Positions 7,592 to 14,227 of a stretch of 23,410 bases of DNA are shown here, piece by piece. The notes beneath the pieces were generated by a model that searched no databases, was not told the origin of the DNA, and saw nothing but the letters and a program-made list of their open reading frames with translations. Every line of letters begins with the position of its first letter. Position 1 is the first letter of the stretch. The translations under genes and the position numbers were made by a program. Source of the stretch: JACKII01 sp041687435 (lineage in GTDB: Bacteria; Pseudomonadota; Alphaproteobacteria; Bin95); contig JAWLBX010000036.1 in NCBI GenBank assembly GCA_041687435.1, positions 1 through 23,410 of the forward strand, written 5' to 3'.

Positions 7592-8695
7592 TTATAGGCG
7601 CGCATAGGTGGCGCGCGGATTATCCACCATCATCTTACGGATCAGGTCTTGAGACAAGCCTTCCGGCAGGGCGGCAAGGCCGTCGTACTGCCAATGCGGG
7701 TAGTCGGTGGCGAACAGGAACATCTCGTCGGAGCGCAGATGCTCGATCAGGCGCTCCAGCGTGGCGGCGGCTTCTCCGTCGCCCTCCGGCAGGTCCAGCG
7801 GCTGGGTGGAAAGCCGGATGTGGCGGCGGGCGATCTCCCACGGCGGCTCCGTCACCCACGGAATTTCCGACCGCATGCCGCGCCAGAACTTGGTCAGGCG
7901 CCACAGATGCGCCGGCAGCCAGGTCACGCCGGATTCGAGGAACACCACTTTCAGGTCCGGAAACTTGGCGAATACGCCCTCGCAGATCAGGCTGGTGGTC
8001 ATCGCCTGGAAGGCGAGCGACTGGGCACCATAATCCTCGACAAGATACGAGGGCCAGCCGACCGGCGTCACCGGGTGCTTGTAGGCGCTGCCGGCATGAA
8101 TGCCGACGGGCAGGCCGTTGCGGGCCGCGGCCTCGTAGATCGGCCAGTAGTAGCGGCGGCCCAAGGGCAACTCGTCCATGACGATCATCAGCACCTGGAC
8201 GAAGCGCCTGTCCTGGGCCCAGTAGTCGATCTCATCCGCCGCCGCTTCCGGCGATTGCGTGGGGACGACGATGGAGGCCCGCAGCCGCGGCTCCTTCGCC
8301 AGCCACTCCGCCGCCAGCCAGGAGTTGATGGCGCGGGCGAAGGCCTTGGCCATGTCCTCGCTGAACAGCAGCTGCACGCCGTAGATGCAATTGGCGATGG
8401 CGGCCGACAGGCCGAAGGCATCCAGCGCATCCGTCCGCAGCCGCTCCAGGCTGGTGCCGGGCTTCTGCCCTTCGATCCGCCAGTCCGGCCGGCAGGTGAG
8501 CGGCGCATTCACCGGATAGCCAATGGTATCCAGCGGATGCACGCCGCGCTGCTGCACTGTGTCGGCCCAGTAATCCTCAAGGTAGGGCAGCAGCGCCGCA
8601 TTCGACGGCACGCCCGGGTGCAGGTCGCAGCAGATGCCACCCGCCGGCAGGGGCGAGCGGGTGGTGTCGGCAAGCGTGGGGGCAGCGGTACTCAC
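7592..8695 (-). CDS. Amidohydrolase_2 (COG2159-type) protein, paralogue 2
   Basis: It is a paralogue of the downstream gene with the same landmarks: GGICCDLHPGVPS (Asp-x-His), GLPVGIHAGSAYKHPVT, FPDLKVVFLESGVTWLPAHL and FLFATDYPHWQYD near the C-terminus. The second His of the HxH motif is again absent (DLHPG). The frame is open to 8806, but the only ATG there would put the start within the divergent promoter region. The GTG at 8695 begins STAAPTLAD, gives 367 residues like its paralogue, and is preferred, although its Shine-Dalgarno (aagag, about 13 bases upstream) is weak. It is the first gene of the operon with paralogue 1 (14-base gap) and the Rieske gene. Two similar but diverged copies in one operon suggest a heteromer or two consecutive steps on related substrates. 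This is inference. Confidence 0.82.
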   Translation of the reverse strand: MSTAAPTLADTTRSPLPAGGICCDLHPGVPSNAALLPYLEDYWADTVQQRGVHPLDTIGYPVNAPLTCRPDWRIEGQKPGTSLERLRTDALDAFGLSAAIANCIYGVQLLFSEDMAKAFARAINSWLAAEWLAKEPRLRASIVVPTQSPEAAADEIDYWAQDRRFVQVLMIVMDELPLGRRYYWPIYEAAARNGLPVGIHAGSAYKHPVTPVGWPSYLVEDYGAQSLAFQAMTTSLICEGVFAKFPDLKVVFLESGVTWLPAHLWRLTKFWRGMRSEIPWVTEPPWEIARRHIRLSTQPLDLPEGDGEAAATLERLIEHLRSDEMFLFATDYPHWQYDGLAALPEGLSQDLIRKMMVDNPRATYARL

Positions 8696-8728
8696 GGGGC
8701 TGACGATACTCTTGCTAGGGTGCAACGT

Positions 8729-8755
8729 CCGACCAATGTACAATGTTAAGGTCGG
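8729..8755. promoter_or_regulatory. Inverted repeat in the divergent amidohydrolase/thiolase control region
   Basis: CCGACC (8729-8734) and GGTCGG (8750-8755) form a perfect 6-bp inverted repeat with a 15-base AT-richer spacer containing TGTACA. It lies between the GTG of the minus-strand operon (8695) and the thiolase promoter (8769-8797), where a shared operator for divergent genes would be expected. No regulator gene is adjacent, so the cognate protein is unknown. Confidence 0.35.
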
Positions 8756-8768
8756 GACTTGAAGCCGT

Positions 8769-8797
8769 TTGCGAGGCAGCAATGCCGCGCCTATAGT
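8769..8797 (+). promoter_or_regulatory. Sigma70-type promoter of the thiolase gene
   Basis: TTGCGA (8769-8774) and TATAGT (8792-8797) are separated by exactly 17 bases. The hexamers match the sigma70 consensus at 4/6 and 5/6 positions. The predicted start near 8804 would give a ~30-base leader containing the gggag ribosome-binding site ahead of the ATG at 8834. Confidence 0.6.
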
Positions 8798-8833
8798 GCC
8801 GGCCAACGAAACCCTTTCCGGGAGATTTTCCCC

Positions 8834-10021
8834 ATGCTTGCAGATCCCATTGTCATTGTCGGAATGGCCCGCACGCCCATGGGCTCGTTCCAGGGCGAGT
8901 TGAAAGACGCCACCGGTCCGGAGTTGGGCGCGACCGCGATCACCGGCGCGCTAAAGCGGGCGGGGGTGTCGGCGGAGGACGTGCAGGAGGTCATTCTCGG
9001 CTGCGTGCTGCCGCACGGCCAGCGCCAGGGCCCGGCCCGGATCGCGGCACACCTGGCCGGCATTCCGCGCGATGCGGGTGCGACTACGATCAACAAGCTC
9101 TGCGGCTCCGGCATGAAGGCCACCATGCTGGCGCATGACTTGATCGCCGGCGGCAGCCAGGATGTGATGGTGTCCGGCGGTTTCGAGAGCATGACCAACA
9201 TCCCCTATATGGTGCCGAAAGCCCGCGAGGGCGTGCGCATGGGCCATGGCCAATTCCTGGACGCCATGTTCTGGGATGGGCTGGAGGATGCCTACCAGCC
9301 GGGCAAGCTGATGGGTCATTTTGCCGAAAACACGGCGAAGCACTTTCAGTTCACGCGCGAGGCGCAGGACGACTACGCCATCCGCTCGTTGCAACGCGCC
9401 AAGAAAGCGAACGAGGACGGCACCTTCGCCGGCGAGATGGTTTCTCACACCGTCAAGACCCGCCGCGGCGAGACCGAAATCAAGGCGGACGAGCAGCCAT
9501 TCACGGCCAATCTGGACAAGATTCCGACCCTGCGCCCGGCCTTCGACAAGGAAGGCACAGTGACTCCGGCGAACTCATCCTCGATCAGCGACGGCGCGGC
9601 AGCGCTGGTGCTGATGCGCCGCTCGGAGGCGGAGAAACGTGGCCTGAACATCCTGGCCACAATCGTCGCCCACACCAGCCATGCGCAGGATCCGGAGTGG
9701 TTTACCACTGCCCCGATCGGCGCCATGCAAAAACTGTTCGCCAAGACCGGCTGGACCAAGGACGAGGTTGGCCTCTACGAGATCAATGAGGCCTTCGCCG
9801 TGGTGCCGATGGCGGCCATGCGCGAGTTCGACCTGGCGGCGGACAAGGTCAACGTCCACGGCGGCGCCTGCGCGCTTGGGCACCCGGTCGGCGCGTCCGG
9901 TGCGCGCATTATCGCGACCCTGGTCAATGCCATGCACAAATACGACGTGCAGAAGGGCGTTGCCGCCATCTGCATTGGCGGTGGCGAAGCCACCGCCATG
10001 GCAATCGAGAAGGCGGCGTAG
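8834..10021 (+). CDS. Acetyl-CoA acetyltransferase (thiolase)
   Basis: The 395-residue protein has the length and all signatures of biosynthetic/degradative thiolases. The nucleophilic Cys (C90) is in INKLCGSGMKA, NEAFAVVPMAAM carries the thiolase Asn-Glu-Ala-Phe motif, and GGACALGHPVGASGARI holds the catalytic His; a second reactive Cys lies near the end in AAICIGGGEA. It catalyses thiolytic cleavage of acetoacetyl-CoA (or longer 3-ketoacyl-CoA), or the reverse condensation, in the cytoplasm. The ATG at 8834 is chosen because gggag lies about 10 bases upstream and MLADPIVIVGMARTP is the canonical N-terminus. The frame extends to 8759, but that part overlaps the promoter. It is monocistronic, divergent from the amidohydrolase operon and followed by a long perfect hairpin. 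No CoA transferase or hydroxyacyl-CoA dehydrogenase is adjacent. Confidence 0.95.
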   Translation: MLADPIVIVGMARTPMGSFQGELKDATGPELGATAITGALKRAGVSAEDVQEVILGCVLPHGQRQGPARIAAHLAGIPRDAGATTINKLCGSGMKATMLAHDLIAGGSQDVMVSGGFESMTNIPYMVPKAREGVRMGHGQFLDAMFWDGLEDAYQPGKLMGHFAENTAKHFQFTREAQDDYAIRSLQRAKKANEDGTFAGEMVSHTVKTRRGETEIKADEQPFTANLDKIPTLRPAFDKEGTVTPANSSSISDGAAALVLMRRSEAEKRGLNILATIVAHTSHAQDPEWFTTAPIGAMQKLFAKTGWTKDEVGLYEINEAFAVVPMAAMREFDLAADKVNVHGGACALGHPVGASGARIIATLVNAMHKYDVQKGVAAICIGGGEATAMAIEKAA

Positions 10022-10039
10022 GCGATTGCCTTCCACTAT

Positions 10040-10080
10040 TGCAAGGTTCCCCTGGCTTCGAGAGTCGGGGGAACCTTGCA
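10040..10080 (+). terminator. Perfect 13-bp hairpin downstream of thiolase (terminator or 3'-end stabiliser)
   Basis: TGCAAGGTTCCCC (10040-10052) pairs perfectly with GGGGAACCTTGCA (10068-10080) around a 15-base loop, starting 18 bases after the thiolase stop. There is no T-run on either strand, so it is not a textbook intrinsic terminator. It may block 3' exonucleases or assist Rho-dependent termination between the converging thiolase and sulfotransferase transcripts. Confidence 0.7.
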
Positions 10081-10114
10081 TGCCGCGAATGGCGGCCCGC
10101 GATGCCTGAGCGCT

Positions 10115-10138
10115 GAAAATCCGCCGCTTTAGCGGTGG
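10115..10138 (-). terminator. Short intrinsic terminator after the sulfotransferase gene
   Basis: On the minus strand, four bases after the sulfotransferase stop, CCACCGC and GCGGCGG flank a TAAA loop (10121-10138; one mismatch) and are followed by ATTTTC (10120-10115). The stem is GC-rich but the T-run is only four bases, so it should be a modest terminator. It faces the thiolase hairpin at 10040-10080. Confidence 0.5.
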
Positions 10139-10141
10139 GGC

Positions 10142-10774
10142 TCAGGCTGGCTCGCCGCCGAAATGCGCCCAGAACTCGTCGCGCGGGTTGCTGCGGGGGA
10201 AGGGCGTAGCCGGTGCCGGGACATTCAGGAACCGGCACAGCGGTCCCCAACCCTCGCTCACAGAGAACACCAACAGGCGATCTGCCGGAATGGTGTCGCG
10301 GACCTTTTCGTTGTTCTGCCGATAGGCGGCAATCGCGGTTGCGCGGTCGGTATGATTGGCAAACGTGTTTGCCATGAACCAACCCGCCATGGTTTCGAAG
10401 ATATCCTGAATGTGCGGCGGCATCTGCAATTGCGGTGCAACCGAGAAGAACTTGCCGATGGTGCCGCTAAAGCTGTCCCACCATTCGTCCTCCGGCCGTT
10501 CCGTGTGCAGCACTTTCGCCTCGGGGAAGGCTTTCATTGTTTGTTCCCAAACCGCGGCACCGGGCCAGTCGACCTGAGAGCCGTAGCCGCTGAACACATC
10601 GGCCCAATCGACGGGCGCACCCGATGCAATCGCCTTCCACTTGGCAGGCTGGTCGGGGTTCTGCATCACCTCATACATGTGGTGGCAGGGGCCGAAACCC
10701 AATTGTTCCAGGGCCATTTTGGTGGACATGGTGCCGGTTCGACCGAACCCGGAACCGATTACGGCAAGTCCCAT
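10142..10774 (-). CDS. Sulfotransferase family protein (Sulfotransfer_4-like)
   Basis: The 210-residue protein begins MGLAVIGSGFGRTGTMSTK. GFGRTGTMST (residues 9-18) is the P-loop-like 5'-phosphosulfate-binding motif, followed by ALEQLGFGPCHHMYEV, as in the small Sulfotransfer_4 group. Further landmarks are KVLHTERPEDEWWDSF, equivalent to the 3'-phosphate-binding strand-loop, and a C-terminal VPAPATPFPRSNPRDEF. Sulfotransferases move a sulfonate group from PAPS to a hydroxyl or amine acceptor, but many members of this small bacterial group have no known substrate. agagagg lies about 7 bases upstream of the ATG. The gene stands alone, with a candidate -10 overlapped by a 12-bp palindrome upstream and a short terminator downstream. 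PAPS-dependent activity is assumed from family only. Confidence 0.82.
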   Translation of the reverse strand: MGLAVIGSGFGRTGTMSTKMALEQLGFGPCHHMYEVMQNPDQPAKWKAIASGAPVDWADVFSGYGSQVDWPGAAVWEQTMKAFPEAKVLHTERPEDEWWDSFSGTIGKFFSVAPQLQMPPHIQDIFETMAGWFMANTFANHTDRATAIAAYRQNNEKVRDTIPADRLLVFSVSEGWGPLCRFLNVPAPATPFPRSNPRDEFWAHFGGEPA

Positions 10775-10837
10775 TGGAAACCTCTCTTGGCGGTTACTGG
10801 ATGAGGAAATGCATTTGGCGATGAAGTCGCCGAAAAC

Positions 10838-10851
10838 AGTATAGGCCTATA
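10838..10851 (-). promoter_or_regulatory. Candidate -10 element overlapped by a perfect 12-bp palindrome, upstream of sulfotransferase
   Basis: TATAGGCCTATA (10840-10851) is a perfect palindrome 66 bases upstream of the sulfotransferase start. On the minus strand its end forms TATACT (10843-10838), a 5/6 match to a sigma70 -10. I see no good -35 (GGGACC at 17 bases), so an activator- or repressor-controlled promoter is plausible. Operator function is inference. Confidence 0.4.
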
Positions 10852-10865
10852 TCGGCAGTTGGTCC

Positions 10866-10918
10866 CGGTTGCGCTATCCGAACCGGCGTGCCTTTGCATT
10901 GGGGGCAAAGGGCAACCG
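10866..10918. other. Nested inverted repeats (possible three-way-junction RNA) between phosphohydrolase and sulfotransferase genes
   Basis: The outer stem CGGTTGC (10866-10872) pairs with GCAACCG (10912-10918). Inside it are CCGaacCGG (10878-10886) and the perfect 7-bp stem CCTTTGC (10891-10897)/GCAAAGG (10905-10911). Together they fold as a compact multi-branch structure 22 bases after the stop of the minus-strand hydrolase operon. There is no T-run. It could be a 3'-end stabilising structure of that operon or part of the sulfotransferase control region. Confidence 0.5.
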
Positions 10919-10939
10919 TGGATGGACACGCCGATCTCG

Positions 10940-12190
10940 TCACATCAATGCCGCCGCGGGCAGGCCAATGGCGGCAACGGCCAGATAGCCGAGGATCGTC
11001 GGGGCAATATTCGTTAGGGAAGACATTTCCGTCCGCTCCCGCCCCTGGCTGCGGCCGTCATCGACGATCAGGAAGGGCGCGGTTTCGCGCGAGCCGACGC
11101 CGCCGTGCTGGGCGAAACCGCCGGCCGCATCGCTTTCCTCGCCATCAATGGCCTCGTACCGTTGGCCTGGGACGCCGTGGCCGTTGTCTTTCGCTACATG
11201 CGCCATATCGATGGCGAAGGTCAGGCCGTATTCGCGGCGGGCGCCGATGGCGTCCAGAGTCTCGCCTTCCAGAACCTGCCCGGCCCACTCCGCCCCTGCC
11301 AGATAAGCGCGCAGGGCGGGAATGCGGTCTTCATGGCCCGGCGCGACATAGACCAGCGCGCCGGTGCCCTGGCAGGCGACGGCGACCTCGCTGCTTTCCG
11401 GTGCATCCTTCAGGCCGGCTTCTGCCAGCCGGCGGGCGACGTTCACGCGCGGGCCGATGCTTTCCATGCCATGATCGGAGCCGGCAAGGAACAGCACCTC
11501 GTCACCGGCCGTGCGCAACCGCTCCACCGCGTCGAACACCTGGCCGACATGCCGGTCGGCGGCGGCCATCGCCGCTGCGTGGTCCGGCCCCAGCAAGGGC
11601 TTGCTGTGGCCGATTTTGTCCGGCGAGCATTGCCAACAGATCGCCAGCTTCGGGCGGCGGTCGGTCAGCACCTCGCCGCAGAACCGCTCTACCATGGCGG
11701 CGTCGCCATCGGCGTCGTTGGTGACGGTCAGCGCATCGCCATCGGCAACCGGTTGCCCGCCCGGCCCGAAACTGCCGGCGCGGTGATAGACCCAGCCGTG
11801 ATGGTTCGGGTCCAGGAAGTAGGCGGCACCCGGGGAGACGTTGGAGAAGGCGATGCAGTCGCCCGCCAGCCGCTCCGCCATGGTCGGCACGCGCAGGGTG
11901 TGGCCGGTGGCGCGGCGCATGTGGTCGCGGAAGTCCGGCAGGCCGGCATCCCGCACCTCCAGCCGGCCATTGACCAGAAAGCACATGCGGTTGCCGTGCA
12001 GGCCGTGCCCGCCGGGCGTATGCCCGGTCGCGACCGAGGCGGCGGAGGCGCGGGTGACGCTCGGGAACACCGCGCGGTGGTTGGCACACCAGAGCCCGCG
12101 CTGGCGCAAGGCCCAGATGTTGGGCGTGCGCTCCGGCGAGACCCATTCGCGGCTGAGGCCATCGCAGATCAGCAGTACGGCGCGGCGCAT
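10940..12190 (-). CDS. Alkaline-phosphatase-superfamily hydrolase (type I phosphodiesterase/nucleotide pyrophosphatase family)
   Basis: The 416-residue protein carries the full two-metal site of the family: D10 in LLICDGLS, the Thr nucleophile T46 in FPSVTRAS, D191 and H195 in SPDKIGHS, D239 and H240 in GSDHGMES, and H362 in AQHGGVGS. The family hydrolyses phosphate monoesters, diesters or C-P bonds of activated phosphonates. A Thr nucleophile is typical of the NPP and PhnA branches. No signal peptide is seen, so it acts in the cytoplasm. It starts 4 bases after the stop of the PhnA-like gene (12195), so the two are certainly co-transcribed and probably translationally coupled. The C-terminus ends in a hydrophobic stretch (APTILGYLAVAAIGLPAAALM) that could be membrane-associating or just a buried helix. 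The substrate is unknown, but proximity suggests an organophosphorus compound. Confidence 0.85.
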   Translation of the reverse strand: MRRAVLLICDGLSREWVSPERTPNIWALRQRGLWCANHRAVFPSVTRASAASVATGHTPGGHGLHGNRMCFLVNGRLEVRDAGLPDFRDHMRRATGHTLRVPTMAERLAGDCIAFSNVSPGAAYFLDPNHHGWVYHRAGSFGPGGQPVADGDALTVTNDADGDAAMVERFCGEVLTDRRPKLAICWQCSPDKIGHSKPLLGPDHAAAMAAADRHVGQVFDAVERLRTAGDEVLFLAGSDHGMESIGPRVNVARRLAEAGLKDAPESSEVAVACQGTGALVYVAPGHEDRIPALRAYLAGAEWAGQVLEGETLDAIGARREYGLTFAIDMAHVAKDNGHGVPGQRYEAIDGEESDAAGGFAQHGGVGSRETAPFLIVDDGRSQGRERTEMSSLTNIAPTILGYLAVAAIGLPAAALM

Positions 12191-12194
12191 GGCA

Positions 12195-13418
12195 TCAGGC
12201 TCCTGCGATCCGGTTCAGCACGACGTCGAAGGCATCGAAATTGCGCAGCTTGTCCGGCCATTCCGCCGGCGTATGTGAGCAGGCTATCGGTACCGGCTGT
12301 TCGTGCAGGCCGCCATGGCTGCGTAGGGGCCGGGTTAGCTGGGAAAGGTCGTGCTCGTCGGCCCGCGTGCCCAGAACCGCATCGCGCCGGGCCATGATGC
12401 AGAGGTCGCCGATCCGGTCGCGCGGCAATTCCAGCACTTCCTCTGCCTCCTCGGCGGTAATGACCAGTTCCACGGCGGGCAGGTCGCGTAGCATTACCGC
12501 GACGGAGTCGATATTGTCGTCGGGCGGAACGTAGACGGTGGCGAAACTGCCGAGCGCGCCGTGATGAACGACATAGGGGTCGGTGATCGGCAGGATTACC
12601 AAGGAGCCGGGCGCGAAGCGGTCGAGAAAATCTTGCAGGTAGGTGACGTTCGGCTGCCCGTCCGGCAGGAATTTCGCGTTCATGCCATGGTCGGCCGTCA
12701 GCACCACCCGCGCGCCGGCATTCGTCAGGGCTTGGCAGTAACCGTCCACCATTTCCGTAAATGCGATGGCGCCGTCTTCATCAGGCGCGAACATATGCTG
12801 GATGTAGTCGGTGGTGGAAAGATACATCAGATCGGGCTGGTGGGTTTCCAGCAACGATAGACCGGCGGCGAAGACAGCCTGGCTCACCTCCGCAGAATAA
12901 ACGCTGGGAATGTCGAATAGGATCGGCGCTTCCATCAGGCCATGTTCGGCCACTGAGACATCGGCTGCGAACTCCGTCGAGAAACAGACCGCGCTGGTCA
13001 TATCCAGGCCCTTGCCCAGCAGCTTGCGCAGCTTGTCCTTTGCGGTGACGACGCAGACTTTCGCCCCTGCCTGGCTGAACTCTGCCAGGATGGACGGTGC
13101 CCGCAGGAAGCTGGGGTCGTTCATCATCACCGGCTTGGCGGAACCTGGCTCCAGAAAAAAGTTGCCGGCAATCCCATGCACCGAGGGCGGCCGGCCGGTG
13201 ACGATGGAACAGTTGTTCGGGTTGGTGAAGCTGGGCATAGCGCCCTTGCAGAGCCGCAGCCGCCCGTCGGCCCGTGCCGCGGTGAAAAACGGCGCGCGGT
13301 CAGCGGCTTCCGCCGCTTCCAGATAGGCCATGTCGAGCCCATCGGCGCAGATGACCACACATGGGGCACACGGCCAAGCATAGGCCCGGCCGTTAACGGT
13401 GAGTGAAGTACGGGCCAT
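12195..13418 (-). CDS. phnA: Phosphonoacetate hydrolase (PhnA-type)
   Basis: The 407-residue protein matches, as I recall them, the PhnA enzymes that split phosphonoacetate into acetate and phosphate: VVICADGLD (D26), PSFTNPNNCSIVTG with the Thr nucleophile (T65), GIAGNFFLE, VVTAKDKLRKLLG with two Lys (K127, K129) that in PhnA structures contact the substrate carboxylate, YLSTTDYIQH (D204, H208), TADHGMNAK (D243, H244), ITDPYVVHHGALGS and PLRSHGGLHE (H368). All metal ligands are present, and length fits the family (~400-410). ggagg lies about 9-10 bases upstream of the ATG. It is the middle gene of cyclase-phnA-phosphohydrolase. No phnW, phnY or LysR-type phnR neighbour, found beside phnA elsewhere, is present, so the source of phosphonoacetate, or a different natural substrate, is open. 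Confidence 0.88.
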   Translation of the reverse strand: MARTSLTVNGRAYAWPCAPCVVICADGLDMAYLEAAEAADRAPFFTAARADGRLRLCKGAMPSFTNPNNCSIVTGRPPSVHGIAGNFFLEPGSAKPVMMNDPSFLRAPSILAEFSQAGAKVCVVTAKDKLRKLLGKGLDMTSAVCFSTEFAADVSVAEHGLMEAPILFDIPSVYSAEVSQAVFAAGLSLLETHQPDLMYLSTTDYIQHMFAPDEDGAIAFTEMVDGYCQALTNAGARVVLTADHGMNAKFLPDGQPNVTYLQDFLDRFAPGSLVILPITDPYVVHHGALGSFATVYVPPDDNIDSVAVMLRDLPAVELVITAEEAEEVLELPRDRIGDLCIMARRDAVLGTRADEHDLSQLTRPLRSHGGLHEQPVPIACSHTPAEWPDKLRNFDAFDVVLNRIAGA

Positions 13419-13446
13419 GCTTTACGGCCTCCCTGTTTTTTGTCGT

Positions 13447-14121
13447 CTAGATTTCTTCGATTGCGATCACCCGCGCCGGTGCACCGTCGCTGGTCGGCAG
13501 CTTGACTGGCAAGCCTATCACCTCGGGCCGCGGCGTCTGTAGCGCGTGCATGTTACAAAGATATTCAAACATAATCACGCCATGGCGCAGCAGTTCCCAA
13601 TGCGTAACATGTTCTTCCGCCGATGCCGGACCATCCCCGGTCAGGAAGTTGCGGATGCAGTAGTCTTGCGGGAAGTCGTAGCCAATGGCCTTGATCCCGC
13701 GCTCGCGCAGCCAGATGGAGGCTTCACGCGTCATGTATGGCGCATTGGCCCAGAACTCCGGCGTGCTGATGTCCGCTTTCAGATCCCAGGCGTTTTGCAG
13801 CAGTACGAAATCGCCCTCCTGCACATGCGCGCCGGCGGCGGCGATGATGTCCACTGTCACCGGCTGGTTCGGGCCGACCGCGGAAACATCCACCAGGGCG
13901 CCCGGACCGCAGGTCATGTCCAGCGTGATATGGTCGGTGGTGAAGCCGTCGGCGACGAAGTGCCGGGGCGAATCCATGTGCGTGAAGCCGTGCACGATCC
14001 ATCCGGCCCAGGTCGCCTGCATATGGTCGCCCGCCTCATGGCTTTTCAGAAGCTTCCGTTCCACCGGCCAGCGGAAATGGTTTTCGATCACTGGGGTGGA
14101 CAGGTCGATATGGCGGCACAT
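13447..14121 (-). CDS. Cyclase family protein (kynurenine formamidase-like metal hydrolase)
   Basis: The 224-residue product begins MCRHIDLSTPVIENH and contains the cyclase-family metal motif HGFTHMDSPRHF (H44, H48, D50, H54), then GDFVLLQNAWD, a segment around PEFWANAPYMTREASIWL, and a C-terminal LPTSDGAPARVIAIEEI. This layout is shared by arylformamidases and related metal-dependent hydrolases that open amide or lactone-like bonds, so the exact reaction is uncertain. The ATG at 14121 has gggga 9 bases upstream and the family's usual short lead to DLS. An upstream ATG at 14157 in the same frame adds 12 residues but has a poor ribosome-binding site. It leads the operon with phnA (28-base gap) and is divergent from the dehydrogenase gene. 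Confidence 0.85.
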   Translation of the reverse strand: MCRHIDLSTPVIENHFRWPVERKLLKSHEAGDHMQATWAGWIVHGFTHMDSPRHFVADGFTTDHITLDMTCGPGALVDVSAVGPNQPVTVDIIAAAGAHVQEGDFVLLQNAWDLKADISTPEFWANAPYMTREASIWLRERGIKAIGYDFPQDYCIRNFLTGDGPASAEEHVTHWELLRHGVIMFEYLCNMHALQTPRPEVIGLPVKLPTSDGAPARVIAIEEI

Positions 14122-14227
14122 GCGGCGGGTTCCCCGGCTGAGGGTTAACGAGGCCATACCTTGCAGCGCCCGCCGGCTTGCGGCAAGAGTGGACGGGAAA
14201 CCGGATATAAGAAGGAGACGCCAGCCG

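Noticed and set aside
6267..7607. Long + strand open frame opposite the amidohydrolase and Rieske genes
   Set aside because: It is antisense to two well-supported genes, its His/Arg/Gly-rich translation matches no family I know, and high-GC codon use commonly keeps this antisense frame open.
7649..8749. Long + strand open frame opposite amidohydrolase paralogue 2
   Set aside because: It is an antisense shadow of a conserved gene with low-complexity His/Arg/Gly composition and no plausible start context.
11105..12397. 430-residue + strand frame opposite the phosphohydrolase genes
   Set aside because: It is antisense to two genes with complete active-site motifs and shows no recognisable motif itself.
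13685..14227. N-terminal extension of the quinone oxidoreductase gene
   Set aside because: The frame is merely open across the antisense cyclase. The strong aaggag and family-typical MKAW start at 14228 settle the start.
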